From: Paraoerskovia sediminicola
GTDB lineage: Bacteria > Actinomycetota > Actinomycetes > Actinomycetales > Cellulomonadaceae
Length of the DNA stretch: 64,000 bases
NCBI RefSeq assembly: GCF_030296575.1
Contig: NZ_AP027729.1
Coordinates: 1,240,001-1,304,000 of the forward strand
Reading direction: 5' to 3'
The notes under the pieces are model-generated. The model searched no databases, was not told the DNA's origin, and worked only from the letters and a program-made list of their open reading frames with translations. Made by a program: the position numbers and the translations under genes. Shown here piece by piece: positions 8,895-19,199 of this stretch (position 1 is the stretch's first letter; every line of letters begins with the position of its first letter).

Positions 8895-10901
8895 ATGACG
8901 GCACCGACGCTGGAGCGGCTCGACGCCCGGGAAACTGAGCTGGACACCGCCGACCCCGGGCGCCCTGTCGATCGACGTGCCGACCTCCCCGGCGACGACG
9001 TGCGCGACGAGATCAGCTCGACCGATCAACCCGCTGACCCCGTGGCCGACGGTGACGCTCGGGACGCCATCAGCTCCACCGATCAATCTGCCGACCTCAT
9101 CGCCGACAGTGACGCTCGGGACACCATCAGCACTACCGATCGACCTGCCGACCTCATCGCGGACGGCGGCTCTCGCCGCGGCATCTTCAGCCCGATTGAA
9201 GCTGTCAGCCCTGTCGAAGCCGTGAGCCCCGTCGAAGCCGTGATCCCTGTGGAATCCGCAGACCAGCCAGATGACTTCCCGCCGGGCCTCGCTCTGGCGG
9301 TCGCCCTGCTGGAGCGCGCCGCCGACCAGTTCGCGGTCGCGGCCGACCCGGCCGTCGGGGCGCTCGCCGAGACGGAGTCCAGCGACCTGGCGGAGCTCCA
9401 GCGCAGAGCACGGCGCGCTGCGTCACGCGTCGAGTCGGCGCGCCTCGGCCTGCTTCCGGTGATGGACTCGGACGGGTCGTGGGCCCTGTCCGGAGCCCGG
9501 TCGTTCGCGCAGTGGTTCGCTCGTCACGACGACGTCGGCCACGCGACGGCACGCCGCGAGGTCCGCACCGCTCGCATGCTGCGCGACTCACTCCCGGCGA
9601 CCCGCGTAGCTGCGGTCGCCGGCAGCATCGGCACCGATCACGTCCGCACGATGGTGGACGTCGCGGCCACGTCCGCCGCGCGCCGTGAAGCGCTGAGCGC
9701 GACCATCAGCGAGACCTGCGCCGACACGGACAGTGACGACGACGACCACACCTGCAGCTCCGCTTGCAGTCCGGCGCGCACGGGCGAGGCCGTGCTGCTC
9801 GAGCACGCCGAGCGGTTCACCCTCGGCACGTTCCGGCGCGTCGTCCACCACTTCGCCAAGGTCACAGACCCGGAGGCGGACGAGCGCGGATTCACGAAGG
9901 CCAAGGAGCGCGAGCACCTCGACGTCGCGCCGACGCTCGACGGTTTCCACGTCTCCGGGTTCCTCACCCCGGAGCACGGGCACCTGGTCAAGACCGCGCT
10001 GGACGCCGTGATGCGCGCACCAGCACCCGACGACACCCGCACGACGCCCCAACGTCGCGCCCAGGCGCTCGCAGACATCTGCCGGATCGCTCTCGACAAC
10101 GACGCCGCGTCCCCTGGGGCCCAGATTCGCCCACACCTCGTCGTCACCGTCTCCTGGAGCGAGCTGACCAGGCTCGCCCGGGACCGCGGCGCGAGCAGTG
10201 CGGGCTGCGAGTCCGCGCGAGGCCGGTCCCACAGTTCGGCAGCGCCCCAGAGCGCCGTGTGGAGCACGGGCGGCTCGGACCGCACGAGCAGCTCGAACCG
10301 CACCGACCGCACCGACCGCACCGACCGCACCGACCGCACCGACCGCACGCTGGACACGGCGGGCCTGCTCTCCGACCCGACGAGCGCCCCCGCACGCTTC
10401 CTCGAGGACACCGCAGGAACGGCAGCGATACCCGCGTCGCTGCTGCGACGCATCGCCTGCGACTCCCAGGTCACACGGGTCGTCTTCGGTCCTGATGGTG
10501 CAGTTCGCGACGTCGGGAGAGCCCAGCGCACCGTGTCCGGCCAGATGCGACGGGCCGTCATCGCCCGCGACAGACACTGCAGCTACCCGGGATGCGATGC
10601 CCCACCGTCACGCTGCGACGTCCACCACGCCGTCACCCACTGGGCCGACGGCGGTGCGACCAGCGTCGACAACAGCGCCCTCCTCTGCTGGCACCACCAT
10701 GACCTGGTGGACTCCCGAGGCATCACCATGCGCTGGGTGACAGCTCGCCCGTCGACGCCTTCAGAGTCCGGAGCACCCGGAGCACCCGGAGCACCCGGAG
10801 CTAGTGCCCCATCACCGAGCGGCTGGCAGTTCCGGCGTGCGAGCGGGGCGATCATCGACGCGGGCCTGAGCGGGCCGGCGGCATGGCTACGCATTGACTG
10901 A
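8895..10901 (+). CDS. DUF222 (13E12 repeat family) protein with C-terminal HNH nuclease domain
   Basis: 668 residues. An N-terminal tail of about 130 residues consists of degenerate repeats of about 22 residues (SSTDQPADPVADGDARD-like), then short PVEAVS repeats. The DUF222 core follows (LPATRVAAVAGSIGTDHVRT), and the C-terminus has the HNH motif (CSYPGCD, CDVHHAVTHWADGG, LCWHHHDLVDSRG). A DRT repeat and a GAP repeat interrupt the second half, both from 9-bp DNA repeats. In mycobacteria several 13E12-family genes are LexA-controlled, which agrees with the SOS box upstream. The role in the damage response is unknown. Confidence 0.85.
   Translation: MTAPTLERLDARETELDTADPGRPVDRRADLPGDDVRDEISSTDQPADPVADGDARDAISSTDQSADLIADSDARDTISTTDRPADLIADGGSRRGIFSPIEAVSPVEAVSPVEAVIPVESADQPDDFPPGLALAVALLERAADQFAVAADPAVGALAETESSDLAELQRRARRAASRVESARLGLLPVMDSDGSWALSGARSFAQWFARHDDVGHATARREVRTARMLRDSLPATRVAAVAGSIGTDHVRTMVDVAATSAARREALSATISETCADTDSDDDDHTCSSACSPARTGEAVLLEHAERFTLGTFRRVVHHFAKVTDPEADERGFTKAKEREHLDVAPTLDGFHVSGFLTPEHGHLVKTALDAVMRAPAPDDTRTTPQRRAQALADICRIALDNDAASPGAQIRPHLVVTVSWSELTRLARDRGASSAGCESARGRSHSSAAPQSAVWSTGGSDRTSSSNRTDRTDRTDRTDRTDRTLDTAGLLSDPTSAPARFLEDTAGTAAIPASLLRRIACDSQVTRVVFGPDGAVRDVGRAQRTVSGQMRRAVIARDRHCSYPGCDAPPSRCDVHHAVTHWADGGATSVDNSALLCWHHHDLVDSRGITMRWVTARPSTPSESGAPGAPGAPGASAPSPSGWQFRRASGAIIDAGLSGPAAWLRID
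10302..10346. repeat. Nonanucleotide tandem repeat in the DUF222 gene
   Basis: Five exact copies of accgaccgc, encoding repeated Asp-Arg-Thr between the DUF222 and HNH regions. Copy changes would keep the frame. Confidence 0.9.
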
Positions 10902-10938
10902 CCCTGGATGTGGCCACGCGCTCATCGACCGTGCAGGT

Positions 10939-11787
10939 TCAGCCCCAGGTCGGCCGCCGCGCAGAGATCCCGGCGAGGACGACGTCCAGCCCTACGTCGA
11001 ATTCGTCGCCGTAGGCGTAGCCGGGGGTCATCGCGTGCGCTGCCAGCTCAGCGAGATGAGGCAGAGCTGTGGGCGGCGCGCCGTCAAGCATCGGGGTCAC
11101 GAGGTCCTCGAGCTCAGCGCCCGGTGCGCCGGACGCGTCGAACGGCAGGCTGACCTCCTGGATGACGAATCCGTAGACGTAGCTGTCCAGCAGCGAGAAG
11201 GCGTGCGCGGCACCGACGACCGAGAACCCCGCGTCCCGGAGCAGCCCGATCACCCGGTCGTGATGGTGCAGGGTCGCGGGGCCAGGCGTCGCCCGAGAGT
11301 CCATCAGACCAACGGCCCACGGGTGGCGGACGAGCACCGCACGCGCCGAGACACAGCGCCGACGCAGGGACTCCACCCAAGCCTCGCTGCGGCCGGCGTC
11401 ACCATCCGGGCCGACATCGGGACCCGGGCCGGCACCGTGAACCCGCTCGACGCCGTTGTCCGGGCCAGCATTGCGATCCAGGCTCGCCCCGCCGTCCAGG
11501 CCAGCGTCCCGAGAGAGGTCCCTGCCGGCACCCGGCAGCTCGATCTCCGCGAAGACGGCGTCGACCATGCCGTCGAGGATCGCCGCCTTGGTCCGTACGT
11601 GGTGATAGATGGACATCGCCTCTACACCGAGCCGTTCGCCGAGGCGCCGCATCGTGACGGCCGCGACGCCCGACTCGTCCGCCAGGCGCACGGCCTCGGC
11701 GATCACCGTCCCGGCGTCGAGCTCGCCCCTTCTCGCCGACCTCGCCCCGTCGACGCCCGCTGACGACGGCACATCGGACCTGGGCAC
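10939..11787 (-). CDS. TetR-family regulator
   Basis: 282 residues. The helix-turn-helix is clear (AVTMRRLGERLGVEAMSIYHHV, about residues 42-63, shown in part by VTMRRLGERLG and MSIYHHV). It is followed by a long Gly/Asp-rich insert and the tetracycline-repressor-like C-terminal domain (HPWAVGLMDSRATPGPATL; FSLLDSYVYGFVIQE). Start GTG 11787 is chosen because GGGAGG lies 7 nt upstream. It is divergent from the NmrA-like gene across a region with two matching inverted repeats, so it very likely represses that gene and itself. Confidence 0.85.
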   Translation of the reverse strand: MPRSDVPSSAGVDGARSARRGELDAGTVIAEAVRLADESGVAAVTMRRLGERLGVEAMSIYHHVRTKAAILDGMVDAVFAEIELPGAGRDLSRDAGLDGGASLDRNAGPDNGVERVHGAGPGPDVGPDGDAGRSEAWVESLRRRCVSARAVLVRHPWAVGLMDSRATPGPATLHHHDRVIGLLRDAGFSVVGAAHAFSLLDSYVYGFVIQEVSLPFDASGAPGAELEDLVTPMLDGAPPTALPHLAELAAHAMTPGYAYGDEFDVGLDVVLAGISARRPTWG

Positions 11788-11909
11788 AACAGCACCTCCC
11801 ACCTTCAGCTTCAACTCCCCTCATCAACGTCAGCTCGGACGGACCGTCGAGACCGGCCGTGGGCACCGACACCCGACGCGCCCTAGGGCGCGCCCGTCGC
11901 CACACACCG

Positions 11910-11961
11910 TTGACACGCTTACGACGTAAGGCTAGCGTCATCGAGGGACTTACACCGTAAG
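11910..11961 (+). promoter_or_regulatory. Sigma-70-type promoter with two TetR operators
   Basis: TTGACA (11910-11915) and TAGCGT (11933-11938) are separated by 17 bp. The inverted repeat CTTACGACGTAAG (11918-11930) fills the spacer and a second copy, CTTACACCGTAAG (11949-11961), lies just downstream. Shared half-site CTTAC/GTAAG. Binding would block RNA polymerase at the promoter of the NmrA-like gene. Confidence 0.75.
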
Positions 11962-11984
11962 GAAGCGCGGGAGGCCTCAGGAGC

Positions 11985-12773
<789 letters not shown>

Positions 12774-12810
12774 CCCCCGTCCCTCCAGCGGCCCCGTCGG
12801 CTAGCCCCAC

Positions 12811-12861
12811 AACCCTCTGGCCAACACGAGCAATCGGCGACCACGCCTGGCCAGCAGGGTT
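12811..12861. terminator. Possible bidirectional terminator hairpin
   Basis: AACCCTctGGCCA (12811-12823) can pair with TGGCCAGcAGGGTT (12848-12861) across a 24-nt loop, between two convergent genes. There is no U-tract. Confidence 0.35.
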
Positions 12862-12869
12862 CCCCGCCG

Positions 12870-13337
12870 TCACGCGAGCGGGAGCACCAGCCGAGTCTGG
12901 TTGGCCTCGGGGTCACCGTCCGGGTCGGGCTCCGTCAGGTAGATCTCGGTGAAGTCCCCGCGTGCCGTCTCACCGTGGTCGGCCACCCAACCCATGAGGG
13001 CTCCCCACGCGTCGGGCAATCCGTCGTACGAGCCGACGAGCGTCAGGGTCGCCGCGCGGCCACCGACGATCTCCATGACCTCTACGTCGTCACCCAGCGG
13101 CCCGTCCTCGAGCCCGTCGACCGGGAACGCCGCCGCGACGTCGGCCGTCTCGGCGGGCATGCGGGCGTACCAGGCGAGCGCGGGCCCCGCGATCTGTCCG
13201 CCGCTGCTCCCCAGCGCCCGCGCCACCGCGCTGTAGGCGCCGTCGTAGAAGCCGCGGATCTCGCTCATCGGGACCACTGCCCGGTGGGCGGCGACCGTGA
13301 CGGTGGGCTCGTCGATGATGCTGATGTCCAGTGCCAT
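12870..13337 (-). CDS. GyrI-like / AraC effector-binding domain protein
   Basis: A stand-alone small-molecule-binding domain of 155 residues with the family pattern of paired repeats: TVAAHRAVVPMSEIRGFYDG near the N-terminus, PALAWYARM in the middle, GDFTEIYLTEP near the end. No DNA-binding domain. TACCGT lies 6 nt before the ATG at 13337, suggesting a leaderless transcript. Ligand unknown; proteins of this fold bind varied hydrophobic drugs. Confidence 0.75.
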   Translation of the reverse strand: MALDISIIDEPTVTVAAHRAVVPMSEIRGFYDGAYSAVARALGSSGGQIAGPALAWYARMPAETADVAAAFPVDGLEDGPLGDDVEVMEIVGGRAATLTLVGSYDGLPDAWGALMGWVADHGETARGDFTEIYLTEPDPDGDPEANQTRLVLPLA

Positions 13338-13454
13338 GGCTCCACGGTAGGCCGATCGCGGCCACACCGCGCAGCGACGCGTCGCCCCTCCCCCGCGCTC
13401 CCGCACCCGCCCACGACGGAGCCCGCCCCCGCACCGCCGGGGTAGCGTTCCTCC

Positions 13455-15734
13455 GTGACCCAGACCCGGACGCGGGCAGCGCTGCTCGCCGGACTCCTCG
13501 CCCTCGTGGTCCTCGCCGCGCTGGCCTTCGCGAGCGTGCTCGCCGTCCGACCGCCCGACCCCGTGACCGCCGACGCCTCGGCGACGGAGTTCAGCGCCGA
13601 CCGCGCGTTCGCGGACGTCGAGGTGGTCGGTCAGGTCGTCCACCCCCACGGCAGCGACGAGGCGGACGGCGTCCGCGACTACCTCGTCGGCCGTCTCGAG
13701 AACCTGGGACTCGATCCCGAGGTGACGGACGGCGTCGGGCAGTCAGGTCGCCTCGGCGGCGCCTCGCAGATGGCGCGCGCCCAGAACGTCGTCGCGACGC
13801 TGCCCGGCACGGACCCGACAGCGCCGATCTTCCTGATGGCGCACTACGACTCCGCGGAGGTCTCGCACGGCGCGAACGACGACGGCGCCGGGGTCGCGAC
13901 CCTGCTCGAGACGGCGTCGGCCCTGCTCGCGTCACCGCAGCTGCGCAACGACATCGTCCTCGTCTTCACGGACGCCGAGGAGACGTGCCTGTGCGGCGCG
14001 GAGTCGTTCGTGAACGCGGACCCTCGCGCGGCCGACGGCGGGATCGTCCTCAACTTCGAGGCTCGCGGGTCGTCGGGGCCCGCGATCATGTTCGAGACCT
14101 CGCGGGGCAACGCCGATCTCGTCGCGCAGTACGCGAAGGTCCCGTACCCGGTCGGCAGCTCGATGGCCGTCGAGGTGTACCGGATCCTGCCGAACGACAC
14201 GGACTTCTCGCCGTTCCTCGACGACGGCGGCTACACCGGGCTCAACTCCGCGTACATCGACGGCTCGGCGGTCTACCACGCGCCGCAGGACGAACCCCAG
14301 ACGATGGACCTGCGCAGCCTCCAGCACCACGGCTCGAACGCGCTCGCCCTCGTCCGGGCCCTCGGGGACGCGGACGCCGCCGCGCTCGCCCAGCCGTCGG
14401 CGTACGACTCGACGTACTTCCCGCTGCCCGGCGGGGTCCTCGCCCGCTACCCGGGGTGGCTCGTCTGGCCGCTCGCAGTCCTCGCGCTGGCAGCGGTCGC
14501 CGCCCTGGCCGTGGTCACGGTGCGCCGCAAGGAGTCGACGACCGGCCGAGTCCTGCTCGGGTTCGCCTCCGGGCTCCTGCCGATCCTGGGGACGGCCGTC
14601 GGGGCACAGCTGTTCTGGATGCTGCTCGTCGCGATCCGCCCCGGGTACGGCGAGATGCTCGACCCCTGGCAGCCGTGGTGGTTCCGCATCGCGCTGCTCG
14701 GCGTCGTCGCGGCCGTCGTGACCGGCTGGTTCGTGAGCCTGCGCGGACGCCTCGGGCCGTCCGCCCTCGTCATCGGCGGTCTCGGCTGGCTGGCCGTCCT
14801 CGGCCTCGCGCTCGCCGCGTTCACGCCGGGCGGCGCATACCTCGCGACCTTGCCTGCGCTCGCCGGCGCCGTCGCGGGCCTCGTCGCGGGACGGCGTCGC
14901 ACCCGCTCCGCAGGCATCGCCTGGGCGGCGGGCGGCGCGGCGGTCGGCGTCGTCGTCCTGGTGCCCGTCACGATGCTGTTCTTCCCCGCGCTGGGGCTGG
15001 CGACCGGCGCGGCACCGGCGGTGTGCGCGGCGCTCCTCGGCCTCGCGCTGGTCCCGCTCGTCGCGCTGGTCCTCCCTGCCGGACGACGTCCCGGCGCGGT
15101 CCTGGTCGGCGCCTGCGCGGTGCTCGCCGTGGGAGCGCTCGGCACCGGGCTCGCCGTCGACGGCTTCGACGACGAGCACCCGGAACCGACGCAGCTCATG
15201 TACGCGCTCGACGCCGACACGGGCGAGGCCTGGTGGGTCTCGGGCGAGAGCACACCGAGCCCGTGGACCTCACGGTTCGTGTCCGAGCGGACCAGCATCG
15301 AGGACGCGTTCCCGCGCGTGCACGGCGAGGTGTGGACGGGGGCCGCCGAGCCCGCCGACCTGCCCCCACCGACCGTCGAGGTCGTCACCGACGAGACGGT
15401 GGGCGACGAGCGCGTCATGACGCTCAGCATCCGCCCCGAGCGCCCCGTCCGGTACGTGGAGATGGTGGCGGACGGCGTCACGTCGGTCGAGGTGGAAGGG
15501 CGGGAGGCCCCCGTCGAGGACGGGCACCTGGACACCTCGTTCGCCGCGCCTCCGGCCGACGGGATCGAGGTCGTCCTGACCCTGCCCGCCGGAGACCCTC
15601 TCGAGCTCCGGCTGCTCGGCGGCGGCGAGGGCCTCGAGGCGCTGCCCGGTTTCGAGCCACGCCCGGAGGGCGTCGGCGTCATGGGGTCGCACACCTCAGA
15701 GCTCGTGCTCGTGGGGACGTCGGTCACGCTCTGA
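13455..15734 (+). CDS. M28-family zinc aminopeptidase with multi-pass membrane C-terminus
   Basis: 759 residues. An N-terminal membrane anchor (LLAGLLALVVLAALAFASVL) is followed by an M28 peptidase domain outside the membrane. The zinc ligands are recognisable: His in MAHYDS, bridging Asp in GANDDGAG, catalytic Glu pair in FTDAEE and a distal His in VYHAPQDE. From about residue 325 there are roughly eight hydrophobic segments, and then a soluble C-terminal beta-rich domain. The architecture resembles eukaryotic Fxna/ER metallopeptidases. GTG start 13455 follows TAGCGT by 6 nt (leaderless). Substrate unknown. Confidence 0.85.
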   Translation: MTQTRTRAALLAGLLALVVLAALAFASVLAVRPPDPVTADASATEFSADRAFADVEVVGQVVHPHGSDEADGVRDYLVGRLENLGLDPEVTDGVGQSGRLGGASQMARAQNVVATLPGTDPTAPIFLMAHYDSAEVSHGANDDGAGVATLLETASALLASPQLRNDIVLVFTDAEETCLCGAESFVNADPRAADGGIVLNFEARGSSGPAIMFETSRGNADLVAQYAKVPYPVGSSMAVEVYRILPNDTDFSPFLDDGGYTGLNSAYIDGSAVYHAPQDEPQTMDLRSLQHHGSNALALVRALGDADAAALAQPSAYDSTYFPLPGGVLARYPGWLVWPLAVLALAAVAALAVVTVRRKESTTGRVLLGFASGLLPILGTAVGAQLFWMLLVAIRPGYGEMLDPWQPWWFRIALLGVVAAVVTGWFVSLRGRLGPSALVIGGLGWLAVLGLALAAFTPGGAYLATLPALAGAVAGLVAGRRRTRSAGIAWAAGGAAVGVVVLVPVTMLFFPALGLATGAAPAVCAALLGLALVPLVALVLPAGRRPGAVLVGACAVLAVGALGTGLAVDGFDDEHPEPTQLMYALDADTGEAWWVSGESTPSPWTSRFVSERTSIEDAFPRVHGEVWTGAAEPADLPPPTVEVVTDETVGDERVMTLSIRPERPVRYVEMVADGVTSVEVEGREAPVEDGHLDTSFAAPPADGIEVVLTLPAGDPLELRLLGGGEGLEALPGFEPRPEGVGVMGSHTSELVLVGTSVTL

Positions 15735-15764
15735 GCGGTGGGCACCCCGCCCAGCGCGCACGGA

Positions 15765-16596
15765 TCACTTTCGACCTTGCCGCCGCCCGGACGCACGGTA
15801 GCGCCGCCGCATCTCGCGCGACCGTCGGCGCCGGGCCCGCGGGGTGAGGGCCGCGTAGCCGACGGCCCCGAGGTCGACCTCGCCGCGGTGCTGACGCCGG
15901 AGCTCCCTGGACAGCAGGATCGCTGCGGCGGCGATCGAGAGGACCAGGAGGACCGCACACACGGTCCACACCCCTCGGCCGACGCCGCCGGCGACACCGA
16001 CGGACACCGACGGACACCGGCCAGCAGAGCACCCACGCGAGACCGACCGGGAGGGTCGCCACCGCCGTCGCACCGGTCGGGCTCCAGGCGGAGGTGTAGA
16101 AGACCATGAGCAGACGGGTCCACCGCGACGGGCGGACCGGCAGAAGCGACATCGCCACGCTGGTCACACGCGGGCCACCCATCGTCGCGCCGCCCTGCTG
16201 CACGGTGCCCGAGAGCGCCTCGTGCGCGTACGAGGGCCGCAACGACCGCCCGACATACGTGAACGCGAGCAGGGCGGCCGAGCCGCTCGCCGCGAACAAC
16301 CAGTACGCGCCCGGCCCGAAGATCAGCACGGCCAACGGCACCACGACGATCAACCCGAGCCCGTCGACGGCCGACATGTCGGGCAGCAGGGTGTCGTCCG
16401 GGCCCCGGTCGAGGACGGCCATCGCGACGAAGACGCCCCAGACGATCGCGAGGACGCCAACGAAGATCGCCGCCCACACCAGACCGATCCCCAGGTACCC
16501 CCACGGTCGCAGCGCCAGCACCAGGCGACTCGGTCTCCCGGCAGGGGCCGCGTCGGGCGTGGCGTCGTCGAGGTCCCCATCGTGCCAGCTGCGCAC
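15765..16596 (-). pseudogene. Membrane protein gene broken by a 10-bp duplication
   Basis: A protein with at least four hydrophobic segments (LGIGLVWAAIFVGVLAIVWG; IVVVPLAVLIFGPG; SAALLAFTYVG; and, after the break, VWTVCAVLLVLSIAAAAILL) and a very basic tail. The frame is lost at 15993-16020, where a 10-bp unit is repeated 2.8 times. Taking out one unit restores one continuous frame of 273 residues ending at the TGA 15765-15767. The family is not recognised. The GTG start 16596 lies 11 nt past the MMPL stop, so it could be the last gene of that operon. Confidence 0.6.
15993..16020. repeat. 10-bp tandem repeat (gacaccgacg)
   Basis: Two full copies (15993-16002, 16003-16012) plus eight matching or near-matching bases. 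The length is not a multiple of three, so each gain or loss of a unit shifts the frame of the membrane protein gene. Confidence 0.9.
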
Positions 16597-16607
16597 GGCC
16601 CTGCGCG

Positions 16608-19199
16608 TCAGACCTTCTCGCTCTCGGGTTCCCCCGCCGTGACCGCGTGCGGGTGCTTGCGCTCGAGCTTCGCGCCCTCCACGTCGACGTCGGGCAGGAT
16701 CTTGTCGAGCCACTTCGGGATCCACCACGCGCCGTCACCGACGAGGTGCATGAGCGCCGGGACGATGAGCATCCGCACGAGGAACGCGTCGACGAGCACG
16801 CCGAACGCGAGCGCGAACCCGATGGGCCGGATCATCGCGGAGTCCGAGAAGATGAACCCGCCGAACACCGAGATCATGATGATCGCGGCGGCCGTCACGA
16901 CCGACCGGCCCGCGCGCAACCCCTGGGCGACGGCGACCCGCGCCGGTGCGCCGTGGGCGTAAGCCTCACGCATGCCGGAGCCGAGGAACAGCTGGTAGTC
17001 CATCGCGAGCCCGAACAGGATGCCGACGAGGATCGTGGGCAGGAAGTTCAGGACCGGTCCGGGGTTGTCCACACCGAAGACCGACGAGAGCCAGCCCCAC
17101 TGGTAGATCGCCACGACCCCGCCGAGCGCGGCGAAGTAGCTGAGGATGAAGCCCAGCGTCGCGACGACCGGGACGAAGATCGAGCGGAACACGAGGATCA
17201 GGATGATCAGCGAGAGGCCGACGACGACGCTCAGGTAGAGCGGCAGGGCGTCCGAGAGCTTGTCGGAGATGTCGATGTTGCCGCTCGCCGCGCCGGCGAC
17301 GCCGAGCTCGACGCCTCCGTCCAGCGGGGAGAGGTCGCGCAGCGTGTGCACGAGCTCCTCGGTCGACTCGCTGGTCGGGCCCTCGGCGGGCACGACCTGG
17401 AAGGCGAAGACCGTGCCGTCGTCCGACACCGCGGCCGGGGCGACCCCCACCACGTCGTCCTGGGCGGCGATCTGCTCACCGATCGCGACCTGCTGCGCGA
17501 CGACATCGTCCTCCGCGACCGGGTCGGGGACGTCGGCGACGACCAGCAGCGGGCCGTTGACGCCCGCCCCGAACTCGTCGGCCACGGTCGTGTAGGCCTG
17601 GTATGCCGTCGAGTCGGGTGCCTCGGTCGAGCCGTCGGGGAGGTTGATCCGCAGGTCGAGCGACGGGATCGCGACCACCAGGAGCGCGGCGACGCCGAGC
17701 ACGACGCGGCCGACTGCGGCCCACGTCGACATGGGCCGCACGGCCTTGTGGTGCGGCGCACCGGACTCGGTGCCCTCGGCGACGGGGTCGCCCGCGGCCT
17801 CGGCAGCGGCCGACGCCTCGGCGAGCGCCGCGACCCCGGCGCGCTCCTTGCGGCTGAGGATCCGCTCCCCGATGAGGGACAGCAGGGCGGGCGTGAGCGT
17901 CACGGCGACGAGCACCGCGATCAGGACGGAGAAGGCGCCGACGGACCCCATGAGCCCGAGGAACGGGATCCCCGTGATGTTCAGTGCGATCAGGGCGATG
18001 ATCACGGTCGTCCCGGCGAACACGACGGCGTTGCCCGACGTCCCGTTCGCGAGCGCGATCGACTCGCGGACGGCGTACCCCTGCTTGAGCTGGTGGCGGT
18101 GCCGGTTGACGATGAAGAGCGCGTAGTCGATGCCGACGGCGAGCCCGAGCATGACGCCGAGCACCGGGGTCACGGACGACATGTCGACGACGCTCGAGAG
18201 CGACAGCGCACCCATCGCGCCGATCCCGACGCCGACGAGCGCGGTCACCAGCGGGAGCCCGGCGCCGATGAACGTCCCGAGCATGATGACGAGGACGATC
18301 GCGGCGACGACGAGGCCGATGACCTCACCCGGGCCGATGAGCTCGGGGACCTCCTGGGCGATGTCGGACCCGAAGTCGACCGAGACGCCGTCCACCGCTG
18401 CGATGCCCTCGGTGAAGGCGTCGATGACGGCGTCCTTGGTCTCCTGGGTGATGTCGAGCTGGGTGTCGGTGAAGAGCACCGTCGCGACCGCAGCGTCGCC
18501 GTCGTCCGAGACGGTCTGGATCCCGGAGGCGAGGTCGACGAGCGCGGCGCCCTGCTCGGTCTCCGCGGCGGCCGCGTCGAGCTCCTCGGCGCTCGAGTCG
18601 AGCGTGTCCTGCTGCTCGTCGAGGGCGTCGAGCCCCGCGTCGATCTGCGCCTGCTGCTCGTCGAGCTGCGGTGCGGCCGCCTCGGCCTGACCGGCGGCCT
18701 CGGCCTGCTCGCGCGCGGCGTCCAGCTGCTCCTGCCCGGCCTCGAGCTCGGCCCGCGCATCGTCGAGCTGGGCCTGTCCGTCCTCGATCTGCGCCCGGCC
18801 GTCCACGACCTGCTCCTGGCCGTCCGCGAGCTGCTGCTCCTGCTCGGCGCGCTGCTGCTGCGTGGTGAACGGGTCGACCGTGGCCTCGACCCCCTCGATG
18901 TCGGCCGCCTCGGTGACGACCTCGGAGATCGCGTCCTCCTGCTCCTGCGTGAACGCGGAGCCGTCGTCGGTGCTCAGCACCACGGTCCCGGTGCCTCCGG
19001 CGAGATCGGGCAGGTCGGTCGCGAGCTGGTCGGTGACCTCCTGCGTGGGGGTGCCGGGGATCGAGAAGGAGTCCTTCAGGGTGCCCGCGCCGACCGCGTA
19101 CGCGGCGCCTGCGGCCACCAGGACCACGAGCCAGAGCGCGACGAACGTGCGTGCGTGCCCGGACGCGGTGCGTCCGAGCCGGTAGAGGAGCTCAGCCAT
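16608..19199 (-). CDS. MMPL/RND-family exporter
   Basis: 863 residues with the MMPL arrangement: an N-terminal membrane helix (FVALWLVVLVAAGAAYAVG), a large extracytoplasmic loop, six membrane helices, a second loop and five or six more helices. The GIDYALFIVNRHR and AMDYQLFLGSGMREA segments are the conserved proton-relay/MMPL signatures. The first loop holds an unusually long, Gln/Glu/Asp/Ala-rich heptad-like stretch (about residues 110-215) that should form a coiled coil. It likely exports lipids or drugs. The upstream TetR gene overlaps its start by 8 bp. Confidence 0.9.
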   Translation of the reverse strand: MAELLYRLGRTASGHARTFVALWLVVLVAAGAAYAVGAGTLKDSFSIPGTPTQEVTDQLATDLPDLAGGTGTVVLSTDDGSAFTQEQEDAISEVVTEAADIEGVEATVDPFTTQQQRAEQEQQLADGQEQVVDGRAQIEDGQAQLDDARAELEAGQEQLDAAREQAEAAGQAEAAAPQLDEQQAQIDAGLDALDEQQDTLDSSAEELDAAAAETEQGAALVDLASGIQTVSDDGDAAVATVLFTDTQLDITQETKDAVIDAFTEGIAAVDGVSVDFGSDIAQEVPELIGPGEVIGLVVAAIVLVIMLGTFIGAGLPLVTALVGVGIGAMGALSLSSVVDMSSVTPVLGVMLGLAVGIDYALFIVNRHRHQLKQGYAVRESIALANGTSGNAVVFAGTTVIIALIALNITGIPFLGLMGSVGAFSVLIAVLVAVTLTPALLSLIGERILSRKERAGVAALAEASAAAEAAGDPVAEGTESGAPHHKAVRPMSTWAAVGRVVLGVAALLVVAIPSLDLRINLPDGSTEAPDSTAYQAYTTVADEFGAGVNGPLLVVADVPDPVAEDDVVAQQVAIGEQIAAQDDVVGVAPAAVSDDGTVFAFQVVPAEGPTSESTEELVHTLRDLSPLDGGVELGVAGAASGNIDISDKLSDALPLYLSVVVGLSLIILILVFRSIFVPVVATLGFILSYFAALGGVVAIYQWGWLSSVFGVDNPGPVLNFLPTILVGILFGLAMDYQLFLGSGMREAYAHGAPARVAVAQGLRAGRSVVTAAAIIMISVFGGFIFSDSAMIRPIGFALAFGVLVDAFLVRMLIVPALMHLVGDGAWWIPKWLDKILPDVDVEGAKLERKHPHAVTAGEPESEKV

